DNA of 64,000 nt from Burkholderiales bacterium (GTDB lineage Bacteria; Pseudomonadota; Gammaproteobacteria; Burkholderiales; Casimicrobiaceae): positions 1-64,000 of the forward strand of contig JAEUPL010000037.1 in assembly GCA_016790165.1 (NCBI GenBank). Direction: 5' to 3'. The notes below the pieces were generated by a model. That model searched no databases, was not told the origin of the DNA, and worked only from the letters and a program-made list of their open reading frames with translations. Shown here one piece after another: positions 25,517 through 35,547 of this stretch. Position 1 is the stretch's first letter. Every line of letters starts with the position of its first letter. Made by a program: the position numbers and the translations under genes.

Positions 25517-28201
25517 ATGTCCGGCCCGCCGATTGCGCGTGGCGCGAACCAGCGTAAGGGCTTGATTTGTCGGATAAACTCACATTTTATTCATTGGCTT
25601 CTGCTGCGGCATGCGCCCCCCCCGCGACGAAAGCCACCTTCTTTCCTGCGCCCCATCTCGCTCGCGTCCTCCGTGCCCATCGCCTCCGCCGATTTCCTGA
25701 CTGATGCGTTGTCGCCACGTGCGACGTTCACGGTGCGCCCATGTGCACTGGCCGTCGCGGCCATCATGACGACGCTTGGCGAAGGCGGTTGGGCGGCTAC
25801 GCCCGCTGACGCCGCCTGTCTCGTCGAGCCACTGGCGGCACTCGCCCAGGCAAACGTACCATCTCACGACCCAACGGCCGTGCAACCCCGGGTGGCGCCC
25901 GCTGCGCAAACCGCGTCGGGACGCCCCAAGCCCTTGCTGCCTCCTGCCCCCGCGTACTGTGCGTCGGCGATTTCGTCGAACGGCAGCTACCCGCTGCAAT
26001 TACAGGCGCCGGTGCCAGGAAAAAAGGAAGCCGCAACCATCACGGCCACTGAAAGTCAGGGCGCAGACAACGACCATGTGCTCGCGATCGGTGACGTTGA
26101 CATGCGCTCGCCGTCAAAGCAGGTGCTGGCCGACTGGATGCGGTACGACTTTGCGATTGACACCCTTACCGCGCGTGGCAACGTCGCAATCCGCACCTGG
26201 CAAGACTTGGTGACCGGACCGGAACTGCAATACCGTCGCGATACCGCGACGGGATACATGAAGCAGCCGACGTTTGTGCTCGGCCTCTACAAGGGGCGCG
26301 GCAAAGCCGACGAGATGCAGTTCACCGGACCGCAGCAATACCGGGTCCAGCGCGGTAACTACACCACCTGCGTGGGCGAATCGCCCGCGTGGCGTATCGA
26401 GGTCGGCGAGCTTGATTTGAACGAGAACACGTCGATCGGTGTGGCGCGCGACGCCAAGGTCTATCTCGGCGACATTCCGGTGGCGTGGCTACCGCAATTC
26501 AGTTTTCCCCTGCGCAGTGAACGCAAGAGCGGATTTCTTGCAGCGACGTATGGCACCAGCGGCAACCGCGGCTTCGACCTGCAACTGCCTTACTACTTCA
26601 ATCTGGCGCCGAACTACGACGCGACCCTCACGCCGCGCATCATGACCAAGCGCGGCGTACTTTTTAACGGTCAGGCGCGCTACTTGTTTGACACCCCCTT
26701 TGGTCGCGCGCTCGGCGAATGGAACGGCGAGATACTGCCCAAGGACAAACTCGCCGGCATGACGCGTGATGCGACGAACATCCGCCACACGCAGTTCATT
26801 TCGCCGAACCTCACGCTGCAGGTCAACTACAACCACGTCTCGGACTCGAAGTATTTTGTCGATCTGGCCGACTATGTTTCGATCACGTCCGTGACGACGC
26901 TGCCGCGCGATGCCACGCTGACGTATCGCAATGGCGAGTGGCTGCTGACGGCGAGGGCGCAACGGTTCCAGACACTACAAGACCCCGGTGCGGTTGTGCT
27001 GCCGCCGTACGACCGGATGCCGCAACTCACGGCGGAGTCGCCGGTGTACAAACCACTGGCCAACCATCCGCTTGAACTGAAACTAATGAGTGACCTCACG
27101 CGGTTCGAGTACCCCAATGGCTCGCTGCCGTCGGGCTACCGCAGCTATGCGTATGGAACAGCAACCTGGCGCTACGATACGCCGGGCCTCTTCGTCATTC
27201 CGAAGCTGGCACTTCATGTTTCGAATTACAAGCTGGTTGGCAGCTTCGATGATTACGCGAATTCCACACGGGTGTTGCCTATCGCGAGCGTCGACAGCGG
27301 CCTCCGGTTCGAACGCAATACATCGCTGTTCGGCAAAGCGTTCCAGCAGACGCTCGAACCGCGCGCGATGTTCACGTACATACCTTACCGGGATCAGTCA
27401 CAAACACCGGTTTTCGACACCGCGCTCGCCGACTTCAACGAATTGCAGTTGTTCAGCGAGAACCGCTACATCGGTCAGGATCGCATCGGCGACGCGACCC
27501 AACTCGCCCTGGGTTTGACCTCGCGACTGTTCGATGCCGATTCGCAGAAAGAGCGGCTGCGGCTGACGATTGGCGAACGCTTTTACTTCAACAACCAGCG
27601 CGTTACGCTGGGTGAAACCGCGCGCGATCGCAACAGTTTGGACTTGCTGCTTTCGGTACGTGGTCGATTGACGGACGCGCTCTATGTTGAGGGCAACACG
27701 CAATTTGACGCCAATCTGGGCCGCACCGAGCGCTTTGCCGTTGGCCTGCGTTACTCGCCCGACCGGTCACGCACCCTGAACCTAAATTACCGCTCCATCC
27801 GCGAACTGATCACACTGACCGGGCCGGTGGGTGTCAAGCAGGTGGATGTCTCGGGGCAGTGGCCCATCTACCGCAATCTCTACGCGGTTGGGCGTCTGAA
27901 CTATTCAATCGCAGATCGCCACACCACTGAGAGCGTGATTGGCCTGGAGTATGACGGCTGTTGTTTCGTGCTTCGTGCGGTGGCTCAACGCATTACGACC
28001 TCCACAACCACGGCGACGACCGCTGCATTTTTGCAACTGGAGCTCAACGGACTCGGCCGGGTCGGGCCAAGCCCCCTGGATGTGCTCAAGCGCAACATCC
28101 CGGGCTATTCGATGCTCTACGAGAATCCAACGCGTCGTCGCCTCGACGAAACGCCCTCTACGGGCCCGATGTTTACGCCGTGGAATCCGGCGACGCCCTG
28201 A
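25517..28201 (+). CDS. lptD: LPS-assembly protein LptD
   Basis: Outer-membrane beta-barrel that inserts LPS, 894 residues from the first ATG. The hydrophobic signal-like segment is well inside (about residues 74-95, VRPCALAVAAIM...GGWA). This suggests that translation starts later than 25517 (GTG codons near 25673 are options), so the start is uncertain. The LptA-like OstA jellyroll lies at about 175-330 and the barrel after that. Cysteines that form the essential disulfides are visible: near the N-terminus (AACLVEP, PAYCAS) and a CC pair (DGCCFVLRAVAQR) close to the C-terminus. The next gene is surA, its usual neighbour and the chaperone needed for its assembly. Confidence 0.92.
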   Translation: MSGPPIARGANQRKGLICRINSHFIHWLLLRHAPPPRRKPPSFLRPISLASSVPIASADFLTDALSPRATFTVRPCALAVAAIMTTLGEGGWAATPADAACLVEPLAALAQANVPSHDPTAVQPRVAPAAQTASGRPKPLLPPAPAYCASAISSNGSYPLQLQAPVPGKKEAATITATESQGADNDHVLAIGDVDMRSPSKQVLADWMRYDFAIDTLTARGNVAIRTWQDLVTGPELQYRRDTATGYMKQPTFVLGLYKGRGKADEMQFTGPQQYRVQRGNYTTCVGESPAWRIEVGELDLNENTSIGVARDAKVYLGDIPVAWLPQFSFPLRSERKSGFLAATYGTSGNRGFDLQLPYYFNLAPNYDATLTPRIMTKRGVLFNGQARYLFDTPFGRALGEWNGEILPKDKLAGMTRDATNIRHTQFISPNLTLQVNYNHVSDSKYFVDLADYVSITSVTTLPRDATLTYRNGEWLLTARAQRFQTLQDPGAVVLPPYDRMPQLTAESPVYKPLANHPLELKLMSDLTRFEYPNGSLPSGYRSYAYGTATWRYDTPGLFVIPKLALHVSNYKLVGSFDDYANSTRVLPIASVDSGLRFERNTSLFGKAFQQTLEPRAMFTYIPYRDQSQTPVFDTALADFNELQLFSENRYIGQDRIGDATQLALGLTSRLFDADSQKERLRLTIGERFYFNNQRVTLGETARDRNSLDLLLSVRGRLTDALYVEGNTQFDANLGRTERFAVGLRYSPDRSRTLNLNYRSIRELITLTGPVGVKQVDVSGQWPIYRNLYAVGRLNYSIADRHTTESVIGLEYDGCCFVLRAVAQRITTSTTTATTAAFLQLELNGLGRVGPSPLDVLKRNIPGYSMLYENPTRRRLDETPSTGPMFTPWNPATP

Positions 28202-28346
28202 AATTAATCCATGAATCACTGCAAGCGCTTGGGCGTCACTCGCGCTGCAAGCCCTGCGCCACGGCGCTTCTTGGCGTTTCCCGTAAACTCCCTCCCTCGC
28301 GTCGGGCATCTGTGCCCGGCGATGCCTCCTTCTTTCCGCATTGCTT

Positions 28347-29687
28347 ATGAAGCTCAGTGACTCAACCCCGACCCCGCGACGTGTCGCCCCTCTGGCCGTA
28401 GCGGTCACCCTTTCCGTGCTGCACGCCGTGGTCTCCTCCCCGGCCTGGGCGCAGGCCGGGCGCATCCAGCTCGTTGATCGGGTGGTTGCAGTGGTCAATG
28501 ACGAGGTGATCACCCGCTTTGACCTCAATGAGCAAAAACGCGCCGTCGCGGCACAACTGAAACGGCAGGGAGTCGCACTGCCGCCGGCGGCCGAGCTGGA
28601 TGCGCAGGTGCTCGAGCGCTTCATCAACGAGAAAGTACAGTTGCAGTATGCGCGGGAATACGGCGTGCGCGCAGACGACGAAACCGTCAATGCGTCGCTG
28701 CAACGTATTGCGGCCGACAACAAGATGTCGATGCAGCAGTTCGCTGCAGCGTTGCGCGGCGAGGGTACGACCATTGATCGCTTCCGCGACGAACTGCGAA
28801 ACGAAATTGTCATCAACCGCGTGCGTGACCGCGAAGTCGAATCTCGCGTCGTGGTGACGGACAACGAGATCGACAATTACCTCGCGCTGGCCAAGGCTCA
28901 GGGTGCCAATCAGGCCGAATATCAACTCGCGCACATACTGGTACTGGTGCCAGAGCAGGCAACGCCTGACCAGGTGGAAACGCGTCGCAAGCGTGCTGAG
29001 GAAGCGCTGCGTCAACTCAAGACAGGTACCTCATTCGGACAGGTGGCGGCCGTGTTTTCCGACTCGAGCGATGCTGCAGCTGGCGGCGCGCTCGGCTGGC
29101 GTCAGGGTGATCGCTTGCCAGGACTATACGCGGAGGCAGCCAGCAAACTCAAGAACGGTGAGTTCAGCGACGTACTGCGTAGCGCCAATGGGTTTCATAT
29201 TGTCCGCCTGCTCGACAAGCGCAGTGGCGAACAAAGGTCGGTGGTCGAACAGAACAAGACCCGCCACATCCTCGTGCGTGTCAACGACCTGGTCGGCGAA
29301 GCCGAGGCGAAGGGCAAGATCGAACGGCTCCGCGACCGCATCGCGGCTGGCGCCAAATTTGAAGATATCGCAAAGCTTGGCAGCGAAGATGGCAGCGCCA
29401 GTCGCGGCGGCGAACTCGGATGGGTGTCGCCCGGCGACACGGTACCTGAATTCGAGGCCGCGATGAGCAAGGCGACGGTGAACACCGTCGTGGGGCCGGT
29501 GCGCACGCAGTTCGGCTTTCACCTGCTCGAAGTGACTGAGCGTCGCAGCCAGGACGTCACGCGCGAAAAGAGCCGCCAAAGCGCCCGCGCCGCGTTGCGC
29601 GAGCGCAAAGCGGACGAGGCGTACCAAACCTGGTTGCGCGAACTGCGTGATCGCGCCACCGTGGAAATCAAGCTGAACGAAGGCTAG
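28347..29687 (+). CDS. surA: Periplasmic chaperone and peptidyl-prolyl isomerase SurA
   Basis: Periplasmic chaperone of 446 residues for outer-membrane protein folding. A signal peptide ends near SSPAWAQA. The N-terminal SurA domain is at about 45-165, parvulin domain 1 at about 190-290 (AHILVLVPEQA, GGALGWRQGDRLPG, GFHIVRLLDKR) and parvulin domain 2 at about 305-400 (RHILVRVNDL, GGELGWVSPGDTVPEFE, GFHLLEVTERR). I take ATG 28347; a TTG at 28341 is in frame. It is 145 bp after lptD. The usual next genes (pdxA, rsmA/ksgA) are missing here and the transcript runs into a non-conserved interval. Confidence 0.94.
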   Translation: MKLSDSTPTPRRVAPLAVAVTLSVLHAVVSSPAWAQAGRIQLVDRVVAVVNDEVITRFDLNEQKRAVAAQLKRQGVALPPAAELDAQVLERFINEKVQLQYAREYGVRADDETVNASLQRIAADNKMSMQQFAAALRGEGTTIDRFRDELRNEIVINRVRDREVESRVVVTDNEIDNYLALAKAQGANQAEYQLAHILVLVPEQATPDQVETRRKRAEEALRQLKTGTSFGQVAAVFSDSSDAAAGGALGWRQGDRLPGLYAEAASKLKNGEFSDVLRSANGFHIVRLLDKRSGEQRSVVEQNKTRHILVRVNDLVGEAEAKGKIERLRDRIAAGAKFEDIAKLGSEDGSASRGGELGWVSPGDTVPEFEAAMSKATVNTVVGPVRTQFGFHLLEVTERRSQDVTREKSRQSARAALRERKADEAYQTWLRELRDRATVEIKLNEG

Positions 29688-30042
29688 GGAAACGCTGGCC
29701 AAGTCCCACGCGCACGTCGCATCGTCGGGCTGGGGCGATCTGTGAGTGAGTTGTTGCGCAATTTCGTGCGCCGTAGCCGTAGCTACGTCAATCGAAAGGC
29801 ATGAAAAGCTGCCGCTCACTCGTCACTTGCAGGAGGTTTTCTCCTGCAGCCCAGGCTGCTGATAGCCAACGTCACCCTGCGCACATCGTGTCGCTGCTGC
29901 CGCGGCGCGTAGGCATTTTGCCGCGTCGGTCCGTGCTGCGCTTGACAGTCTCTTGCGCTGCGTCGATACTGCCCGGCATTCAGATTCGTCCTACTCTGCG
30001 GATGCGTCTGTCCGTTTGGATTTTCAGATCAAGGAGCTGCGC
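29688..30042. other. Intergenic interval after surA (no gene seen)
   Basis: Without a convincing gene. It holds a perfect 8-bp hairpin TGCAGGAG-gtttt-CTCCTGCA (29828-29848) without a T-tract, and a strong promoter at 29942-29970 for the two small genes downstream. Confidence 0.6.
29942..29970 (+). promoter_or_regulatory. Sigma-70-type promoter of the tandem small genes
   Basis: Consensus -35 TTGACA (29942-29947), 17-base spacer and -10 GATACT (29965-29970). A start near 29977 would give a leader of about 66 bases before the ATG at 30043. Few promoters in the window match so well. Confidence 0.65.
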
Positions 30043-30273
30043 ATGCTGTTAGTGAACGAGACGGGCGTTTCGGTCCAGTACTGGATTTCGGCGGCTGGGA
30101 TGGCTGATTGTGGTTCCATCGCCGCGGAGGGCGCGGTTAACCTCCCTGGCTACGACAACCAGACCAACGTCACGGTTGAGTTTTTGCCGTCGGCGGGCGG
30201 AGGCTATTTCGAGGTCACTATTCCGAAATCACAGACCGGCAACCAGGTCGAGATGGCATTGGTAGCGCCCTGA
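30043..30273 (+). CDS. Small protein of unknown family, tandem paralogue 1
   Basis: Cytoplasmic-looking protein of 76 residues with no signal peptide, starting at ATG 30043 behind AAGGAG. I do not recognise the family. Alternating polar and hydrophobic residues and many Gly/Asn/Thr suggest a small beta-sandwich. The core block DCGSIAAEGAVNLPGYDNQTNV is shared with the next gene: 26 of the first 47 positions are identical by my count, so the pair arose by tandem duplication. The two Cys are not paired within a chain (one Cys each). Preceded by a near-perfect promoter, so probably well expressed. Confidence 0.7.
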   Translation: MLLVNETGVSVQYWISAAGMADCGSIAAEGAVNLPGYDNQTNVTVEFLPSAGGGYFEVTIPKSQTGNQVEMALVAP

Positions 30274-30313
30274 GCGCAGAGCCTGGCGGAACACACTTCA
30301 TTCAAGGAACATC

Positions 30314-30553
30314 ATGCTGCTTGCCAACAACACACCACAACAACTGTTTTATTCGATCAGCAGCCCGAACTCTGCCGACTGCGGGTCCATCAATGCGGGC
30401 GATACAGCCAGTCTGCCGTACTATGACAACCAGACCAACGTACAGGTTGGTTTCTCGGTGAACAGCTCCAACCCCAATCCGACGCCGTTCACCATCGTCA
30501 TTCCCTCGAGCGGTACCGGCAAGGCGGTGACGCTCGGGCTCTACGTCGAGTAA
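30314..30553 (+). CDS. Small protein of unknown family, tandem paralogue 2
   Basis: Paralogue of 79 residues, ATG 30314 behind AAGGA with six bases between. It shares DCGSI, LPxYDNQTNVxVxF and the late pattern (F-x-I/V-x-IP-x-S-x-TG-x-x-V) with the preceding protein. Asn, Ser and Pro are more frequent (SSNPNPTPF). The two genes are separated by 40 bp and likely form one operon. Function unknown; small beta-rich proteins of this size include lectin-like and carbohydrate-binding folds, but nothing in the sequence proves that. The next gene is convergent. Confidence 0.7.
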   Translation: MLLANNTPQQLFYSISSPNSADCGSINAGDTASLPYYDNQTNVQVGFSVNSSNPNPTPFTIVIPSSGTGKAVTLGLYVE

Positions 30554-30620
30554 CGATCAAGGGCGGGCACGGGCCCCGCGTAGAGCGGCGCTGTTTCGCT
30601 TGTCCAGCGCGGCGTCCCGT

Positions 30621-31943
30621 TCAGCGCAACAGCATATCGTCGAACAAACGGCGCCATTGCAGGGCGACGCTATCCCATGCGAACTCGGGCCGGTGGGCGT
30701 TCGCGTACGCGCGTTGGGCGAGGTCGTCGCGGAGATCGGGGTTCTCATAGACCCGCTGCAGCGCTGCCGCTACACCCTCCGCTGACACCACGTGCCCTTC
30801 GGTCAGGTTCCCCGGCCACGTCATGCGGCCAACCGGCTCGATGAATTCAGCGACCCCGTTCCAGAGCTCGGCGAGCGAGGTGTGCCGGGGCATCACCTGC
30901 GCCGCGCGGGTCGCGCCATGTTCAAAGGCCACCATGCCCCAGCCTTCGCCGGTGCTGGTCGTCAAGCCAACGTCGCAGGCGTTGTAGAGCAGATTCATCG
31001 TGGCGTCGTCGAACGTGGGCCGCACGTTGTCGGCGCGAGTCATGATCAGACGGTCGTAGATGCCATAGCGCTTCGCCAGAAGCAGCACATTCCAGCCACT
31101 GTCCTCGGTCGCCATGTGGAGATACAGCTTGACGTTCGCCGGCTTGCCCCGCGCAAACAGCGCGAAGCCCTGCATGGTGAGGTCGATGCGCTTGCGCGGC
31201 ATGTTGCGATTGGCGTTGAGCACGATGAAGCCATCGCGCGTCTCCGGGGCATCGATGCCGAGCAGACACCGCGCCTTGAGGCGACGCGCGGCGTCTGCGT
31301 TCGGGGTCGTCGTCACGCTCCCCGACCGAGAGGGCGACTGATCGTCGCTGACCAGCGGAAAGAAGCGATCACAGTCGACGCCATGCGCGATCACATCCAG
31401 CGCAGGAAAGTGAAAGTCGGGGCGCCGCGTCCGGATGTCTGCCATCGCAGCGCCAATTACGCCACGGCCAAACTCGTTGTACATCACATAGCGAGCCACG
31501 CCCGCAAGCGGCTCGATGATCTCGGGTGCGATCGGCCCGGCCTCTACCGGCGTGTACATCACGACCGGCGGTTGCCACGCCGCCCGACGAAGCTGAGCCC
31601 AATAGGCCGGCTGGAACGGGATGTCGTAGAGCAGGAAGACGAGGTCCGGTCGCAGGGTGTCGAGCAATGGCGCGACCTGGTCGTAACCGTAAAGGCTGGC
31701 ACCTTTCGACGCCACGTGCAGCGTCCACGGCCAGTCGTGCGGACCGCCGTCATAGCGGGTTGCGAGCTGATGCAACTCATAGTGTTCCGTCAGGCGCGAG
31801 AACACACTGTGGATCACGCGGGCGAAGCCGGTCAATGCAACCGCTTCGCCGATGATCAGGATGCGGGGTTTGTGGTGGCCCGCGCTCACGGAAGGCGGGC
31901 GCTCGGGGCGCGAAGCGGGCATGGCATGCCCGCATTCAACCAT
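30621..31943 (-). CDS. Glycosyltransferase (GT4/GT-B type)
   Basis: Glycosyltransferase of about 440 residues. The N-terminal Rossmann half begins PRILIIGEAVALTGFARVIHSVFSRL near residue 28. The C-terminal half carries NRNMPRKRIDLTMQGFALF (donor-binding start of the second domain) and TSTGEGWGMVAFEHGATRAAQVMPRHTSLAELW, the usual E-x7-E-like region of GT4 enzymes. The acceptor and sugar donor cannot be told, and no polysaccharide cluster surrounds it. ATG 31943 is used; ATG 31922 is an alternative. It lies downstream of typA on the same strand with about 50 bp between. Confidence 0.8.
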   Translation of the reverse strand: MVECGHAMPASRPERPPSVSAGHHKPRILIIGEAVALTGFARVIHSVFSRLTEHYELHQLATRYDGGPHDWPWTLHVASKGASLYGYDQVAPLLDTLRPDLVFLLYDIPFQPAYWAQLRRAAWQPPVVMYTPVEAGPIAPEIIEPLAGVARYVMYNEFGRGVIGAAMADIRTRRPDFHFPALDVIAHGVDCDRFFPLVSDDQSPSRSGSVTTTPNADAARRLKARCLLGIDAPETRDGFIVLNANRNMPRKRIDLTMQGFALFARGKPANVKLYLHMATEDSGWNVLLLAKRYGIYDRLIMTRADNVRPTFDDATMNLLYNACDVGLTTSTGEGWGMVAFEHGATRAAQVMPRHTSLAELWNGVAEFIEPVGRMTWPGNLTEGHVVSAEGVAAALQRVYENPDLRDDLAQRAYANAHRPEFAWDSVALQWRRLFDDMLLR

Positions 31944-31996
31944 CAAACGGTTCGCCTGGCACCGGCACCCACGCGCGGTGCACGGCTTTCGTCCAT

Positions 31997-33841
31997 CTAG
32001 ACGGCGACCGCTGCAGCCTCGGCGCGCCGCGCTGCGGCCTTGCGCTCATGCTCAACCAGGTATCGTTTGCGCAGGCGGATTGATTTCGGCGTGACTTCAA
32101 CCAGCTCGTCGTCCTCGATGAACTCCACCGCGTATTCCAGCGTGAGCTTGACCGGTGGGGTCAGCAGGATGTTCTCGTCCTTGCCGGCCGAACGGACGTT
32201 GGTGAGCTTCTTCTCCTTGATCGGATTGACCACGAGATCGTTGTCGCGACTGTGGATGCCAACCAGCATGCCTTCGTAGACGATGTCACCGGGCGAGACG
32301 AACAGGCGACCGCGTTCCTGCAGCGAGAACAGCGAGTACCCGACCGCGTTGCCATCGTCCTGCGAGATCAGCACGCCGTTGCGGCGGCCCGGGATGTCGC
32401 CGCGGTGCGGGGCATAGCCGTCGAAGATGTGCGAGATCAGCCCGGTGCCGCGGGTGAGGTTCATGAACTCGTTCTGGAATCCAATCAGGCCCCGCGCCGG
32501 GATGCGGTATTCGACGCGGGCCCGACCGCGGCCGTCGTTTTCCATGTTGGTCAACTCACCGCGACGCTCGCCAAGCGCCTGCATGACGCCGCCCTGGTGG
32601 CCTTCTTCCACGTCCACGGTCAGCGCTTCCATCGGCTCGCACTGCACGCCATCAATCATCTTGAACAGCACTTCCGGTTTGCCGACAGCCAGCTCGTAGC
32701 CCTCGCGGCGCATGTTTTCGACCAGGATGGTGAGATGCAATTCGCCGCGGCCGGAAACGCGGAACACGTCGGCGTCCTCGGTGTCCTCCACTTTGAGTGC
32801 CACGTTGGCGAGCAGTTCTTTCTGCAGACGGTCACGAATCTGCCGTGAGGTGACGAATTTTCCTTCGCGGCCTGCTTGCGGCGAGGTGTTGACGCAGAAG
32901 CTCATGGTCAGCGTCGGCTCGTCCACAGCAATTGGCGGCAGGCCCTCGGGTTTTTCGCGATCACAGATGGTGAAGCCAATGCCCAGATCTGCAATGCCGG
33001 TAATCGCCACGATATCGCCGGCGCTGGCAATCTCGGCCTCGGCACGCTCCAGGCCCTTGAACGTCAAGACCTGATTGACCTTGGCCACGCCGCGCTCCTC
33101 GTCGCCATAGCGCAGCGCGTATTGCGCACCGGGCTTGATGGTGCCACGATGGATGCGGCCAATGCCGATGCGGCCGACGTAGCTGTTGTAGTCGAGCGCC
33201 GAAATCTGCAGCTGCAGCGGCGCCTTGTCGTCCAGATGCGGCGCGGGAATCTTGCCGAGCACCGTATCGAACAGCGGTTCCATATTGGTGCCTGTTTCGC
33301 CCTCGGTCAGCGTCGCCCAGCCGTTGAGGCCGCTGGCGTAGACCACCGGGAAATCGAGCTGTTCTTCGGTGGCACCGAGCTTGTCGAACAATTCGAACGT
33401 CTGGTTGACGACCCAATCCGGACGCGCCCCCGGACGGTCGACTTTGTTGACGACCACGATGATTTTGTGGCCAAGCGCCAGCGCTTTCTTGGTGACAAAG
33501 CGTGTCTGCGGCATCGGCCCTTCCACCGCGTCGACCAGCAGCAGCGCGCCGTCGACCATCGAGAGAACGCGCTCCACCTCACCGCCGAAATCGGCGTGAC
33601 CCGGGGTGTCGACGATGTTGATGCGGGTGCCCTTGTAGGTCACCGCACAGTTCTTGGCGAGGATGGTGATGCCGCGTTCTTTTTCGATGTCGTTGCTGTC
33701 CATCACCCGCTCGCCGACCTGCTCGTGCGCGGCAAACGTGCCGGACTGTTTGAGCAGGCAGTCGACGAGGGTCGTCTTGCCGTGGTCAACGTGGGCAATG
33801 ATGGCGATATTGCGAAGGCCGGAGTTCGCGGAGGTAGTCAT
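31997..33841 (-). CDS. typA: Ribosome-associated GTPase TypA/BipA
   Basis: Translational GTPase of 614 residues, the usual length. P-loop AHVDHGKTT, switch [16 protein letters not shown] and NKVD (G4) are all visible near the N-terminus, then the EF-G-like domains and the TypA-specific C-terminal domain (end: [20 protein letters not shown]). The start is ATG 33841, giving the standard [22 protein letters not shown] beginning. The reading frame stays open upstream to 34126, crossing palindromic copy 3, but that extension has no similarity to TypA and is rejected. TypA helps ribosome assembly and stress responses. The gene is downstream of amt but separated by 367 bp. Confidence 0.95.
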   Translation of the reverse strand: MTTSANSGLRNIAIIAHVDHGKTTLVDCLLKQSGTFAAHEQVGERVMDSNDIEKERGITILAKNCAVTYKGTRINIVDTPGHADFGGEVERVLSMVDGALLLVDAVEGPMPQTRFVTKKALALGHKIIVVVNKVDRPGARPDWVVNQTFELFDKLGATEEQLDFPVVYASGLNGWATLTEGETGTNMEPLFDTVLGKIPAPHLDDKAPLQLQISALDYNSYVGRIGIGRIHRGTIKPGAQYALRYGDEERGVAKVNQVLTFKGLERAEAEIASAGDIVAITGIADLGIGFTICDREKPEGLPPIAVDEPTLTMSFCVNTSPQAGREGKFVTSRQIRDRLQKELLANVALKVEDTEDADVFRVSGRGELHLTILVENMRREGYELAVGKPEVLFKMIDGVQCEPMEALTVDVEEGHQGGVMQALGERRGELTNMENDGRGRARVEYRIPARGLIGFQNEFMNLTRGTGLISHIFDGYAPHRGDIPGRRNGVLISQDDGNAVGYSLFSLQERGRLFVSPGDIVYEGMLVGIHSRDNDLVVNPIKEKKLTNVRSAGKDENILLTPPVKLTLEYAVEFIEDDELVEVTPKSIRLRKRYLVEHERKAAARRAEAAAVAV

Positions 33842-34056
33842 GAAGCACCTGAAGCACCCGTGCCAGCGGCCGCCAGAGGGTTGTGCGGCGCGCCGTTGAT
33901 CGCGCCAGAGCAGGCGCGGCCGGGTGGAAAACGAAACCGCCGATTTTACTGCGCCGCAACAACGCGGCACAACGGTTTCCGCCGACGGGTTGCGGGCGCA
34001 TCGTCGCCAATGAACGTGTCGGCGCTGCGTGCGGCTGTCAACTGGACACGCGAAAT

Positions 34057-34172
34057 GGCTTTTTGCCGCAATCGACCGGCCGGCGGTCGTTAGACACAAA
34101 AAACAGTCGAAGTCGACTATCGTCACAATTCGGTTGCAACGACCAGCCGGCGGTCAGCACAGCCAAAAAGTT
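34057..34172. repeat. 116-bp palindromic intergenic element, copy 3
   Basis: Begins GGCTTTTTGCC, hairpin CGACCGgccgGCGGTCGTT, centre AAGTCGACT (34110-34118). The mirrored right half has CAATTCGGTTG, CAACGACCAGCCGGCGGTC and ends GCCAAAAAGTT (34172). Lies between amt (stop 34209) and typA (start 33841), both on the minus strand. The rest of the 367-bp gap shows nothing else. Confidence 0.8.
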
Positions 34173-34208
34173 GTTTGGCCGTTGTCCGCCCAGACCCCTA
34201 GCAGCCTG

Positions 34209-35411
34209 CTAGCCGCGCGGATCCATGCCTGGCGTGGCGGTGATTTTGTGGATCGTGAGGTCGGCGCCGTTGAATTCTTCCTCTGCATCGAGGCGCAGTC
34301 CGGCAAACTTCCTGATTGCGCCGTACACGAGCAAGGCACCCAGCACGGCGATGGTCACGCCGATCAGCGTCCCCACGAACTGCGAGCCGAATGCAACACC
34401 GCCGATGCCGCCGAGCGCCTTGCTGCCGAAGATGCCCGCCGCGATGCCGCCCCAGGCGCCGCACAGCCCATGCAGCGGCCACACACCAAGCACGTCGTCA
34501 ATCTTCCATTTGTTCTGCGTGAGTGTGAACATGTAGACGAAGATCGCGCCCGCGATGCCACCCACGACCAGTGCGCCAATGGGATGCATCACATCCGAGC
34601 CTGCGCACACGGCGACCAGCCCCGCGAGCGGGCCGTTGTAGGCGAAGCCGGGGTCGTTGCGGCCAACCAGCAGCGCCACCAGCGTGCCGCCGACCATCGC
34701 CATCAGCGAATTCACCGCGACCAGGCCGCTGATCTTGTCGATGGTTTGTGCGCTCATCACGTTGAACCCGAACCAACCCACGGCCAGCACCCACGCCCCA
34801 AGCGCCAGGAACGGTATGGAGGACGGCGGATGCGCGGCAATCTGCCCCTGTTTGCCATAGCGTCCGCTGCGCGGCCCAAGCAGCAGCACGGCGATCAGCC
34901 CGATCCAGCCGCCGACGGCATGCACGACAACCGATCCCGCGAAGTCATGGAACTCCTCACCGAACGCACCCTTCAGCCAGGCCTGCACGCCGAAGCCACT
35001 GTTCCATGCAATGCGCTCGAACAACGGGTAGACCAGCGCCACGAGAAATAGCGTCGCGATCATCTGCGGGCCGAAGCGGGCGCGCTCGGCGATGCCGCCC
35101 GACACAATCGCCGGAATCGCCGCCGCGAAGGTCAGCAGGAAGAAGAACTTCACCAGTTCATAGCCATTCTTCGCCGCCAGCGCCTCGGCCGGGCCGAAAA
35201 AGTTCGCGCCGTACGCGATCCAGTAGCCGACCACGAAGTAGGCAATCGTCGACACCGCAAAATCGGCGAGGATCTTCACCAGCGCGTTGACCTGATTCTT
35301 GGCGCGCACGGTGCCGAGCTCCAGAAAGGCGAAGCCGGCGTGCATGGCGAGCACCATGATGGCGCCGAGCAAGATGAACAAGGTGTCGTTGGCCGTTTTG
35401 AGTGCTTCCAA
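34209..35411 (-). CDS. amt: Ammonium transporter
   Basis: Amt/MEP channel of 400 residues with about eleven hydrophobic segments. The pore histidine pair is visible as HAVGGW (about residue 150) and PLHGLCGAWGG (about 300), and the blocks FLELGTVRAKNQVNAL, GGIAERARFG and YGKQGQIAAHPP follow the family. I chose TTG 35411, which has GGGGG six bases before it and begins directly at the first helix. Two upstream ATGs (35465, 35486) lie at or beyond a sigma-54-type promoter (35453-35469) and so are unlikely. No glnK is adjacent, although amt and glnK usually pair. Confidence 0.92.
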   Translation of the reverse strand: MEALKTANDTLFILLGAIMVLAMHAGFAFLELGTVRAKNQVNALVKILADFAVSTIAYFVVGYWIAYGANFFGPAEALAAKNGYELVKFFFLLTFAAAIPAIVSGGIAERARFGPQMIATLFLVALVYPLFERIAWNSGFGVQAWLKGAFGEEFHDFAGSVVVHAVGGWIGLIAVLLLGPRSGRYGKQGQIAAHPPSSIPFLALGAWVLAVGWFGFNVMSAQTIDKISGLVAVNSLMAMVGGTLVALLVGRNDPGFAYNGPLAGLVAVCAGSDVMHPIGALVVGGIAGAIFVYMFTLTQNKWKIDDVLGVWPLHGLCGAWGGIAAGIFGSKALGGIGGVAFGSQFVGTLIGVTIAVLGALLVYGAIRKFAGLRLDAEEEFNGADLTIHKITATPGMDPRG

Positions 35412-35452
35412 ATTTCCCCCGAAATGGTGCTTTGAATGTCGTTGCGCACCAC

Positions 35453-35469
35453 AAGCAATACTCATGCCC
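35453..35469 (-). promoter_or_regulatory. Candidate sigma-54 promoter of amt
   Basis: Read on the minus strand: GGGCAT-GAGTA-TTGCT, a good match to TGGCAC-N5-TTGCT, with GG-N10-GC at -24/-12. A start about 12 bases downstream (near 35443) leaves a leader of about 30 bases before TTG 35411. Nitrogen control of amt by RpoN and NtrC is well known. Confidence 0.55.
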
Positions 35470-35547
35470 GTGAATAGTGCATTCATCGCCCACTTTTCGC
35501 ACCGAATATCACCCTTGCTCGGGCAGGCAACAAGGAGTTTCGGGCCT

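Noticed and set aside
29828..29848. Perfect TGCAGGAG/CTCCTGCA hairpin as the surA terminator
   Set aside because: No U-rich stretch follows the stem, so intrinsic termination is not supported.
33842..34126. Open frame extending TypA upstream by 95 residues through palindromic copy 3
   Set aside because: The extension has no TypA similarity, while ATG 33841 gives the normal N-terminus right before the P-loop.
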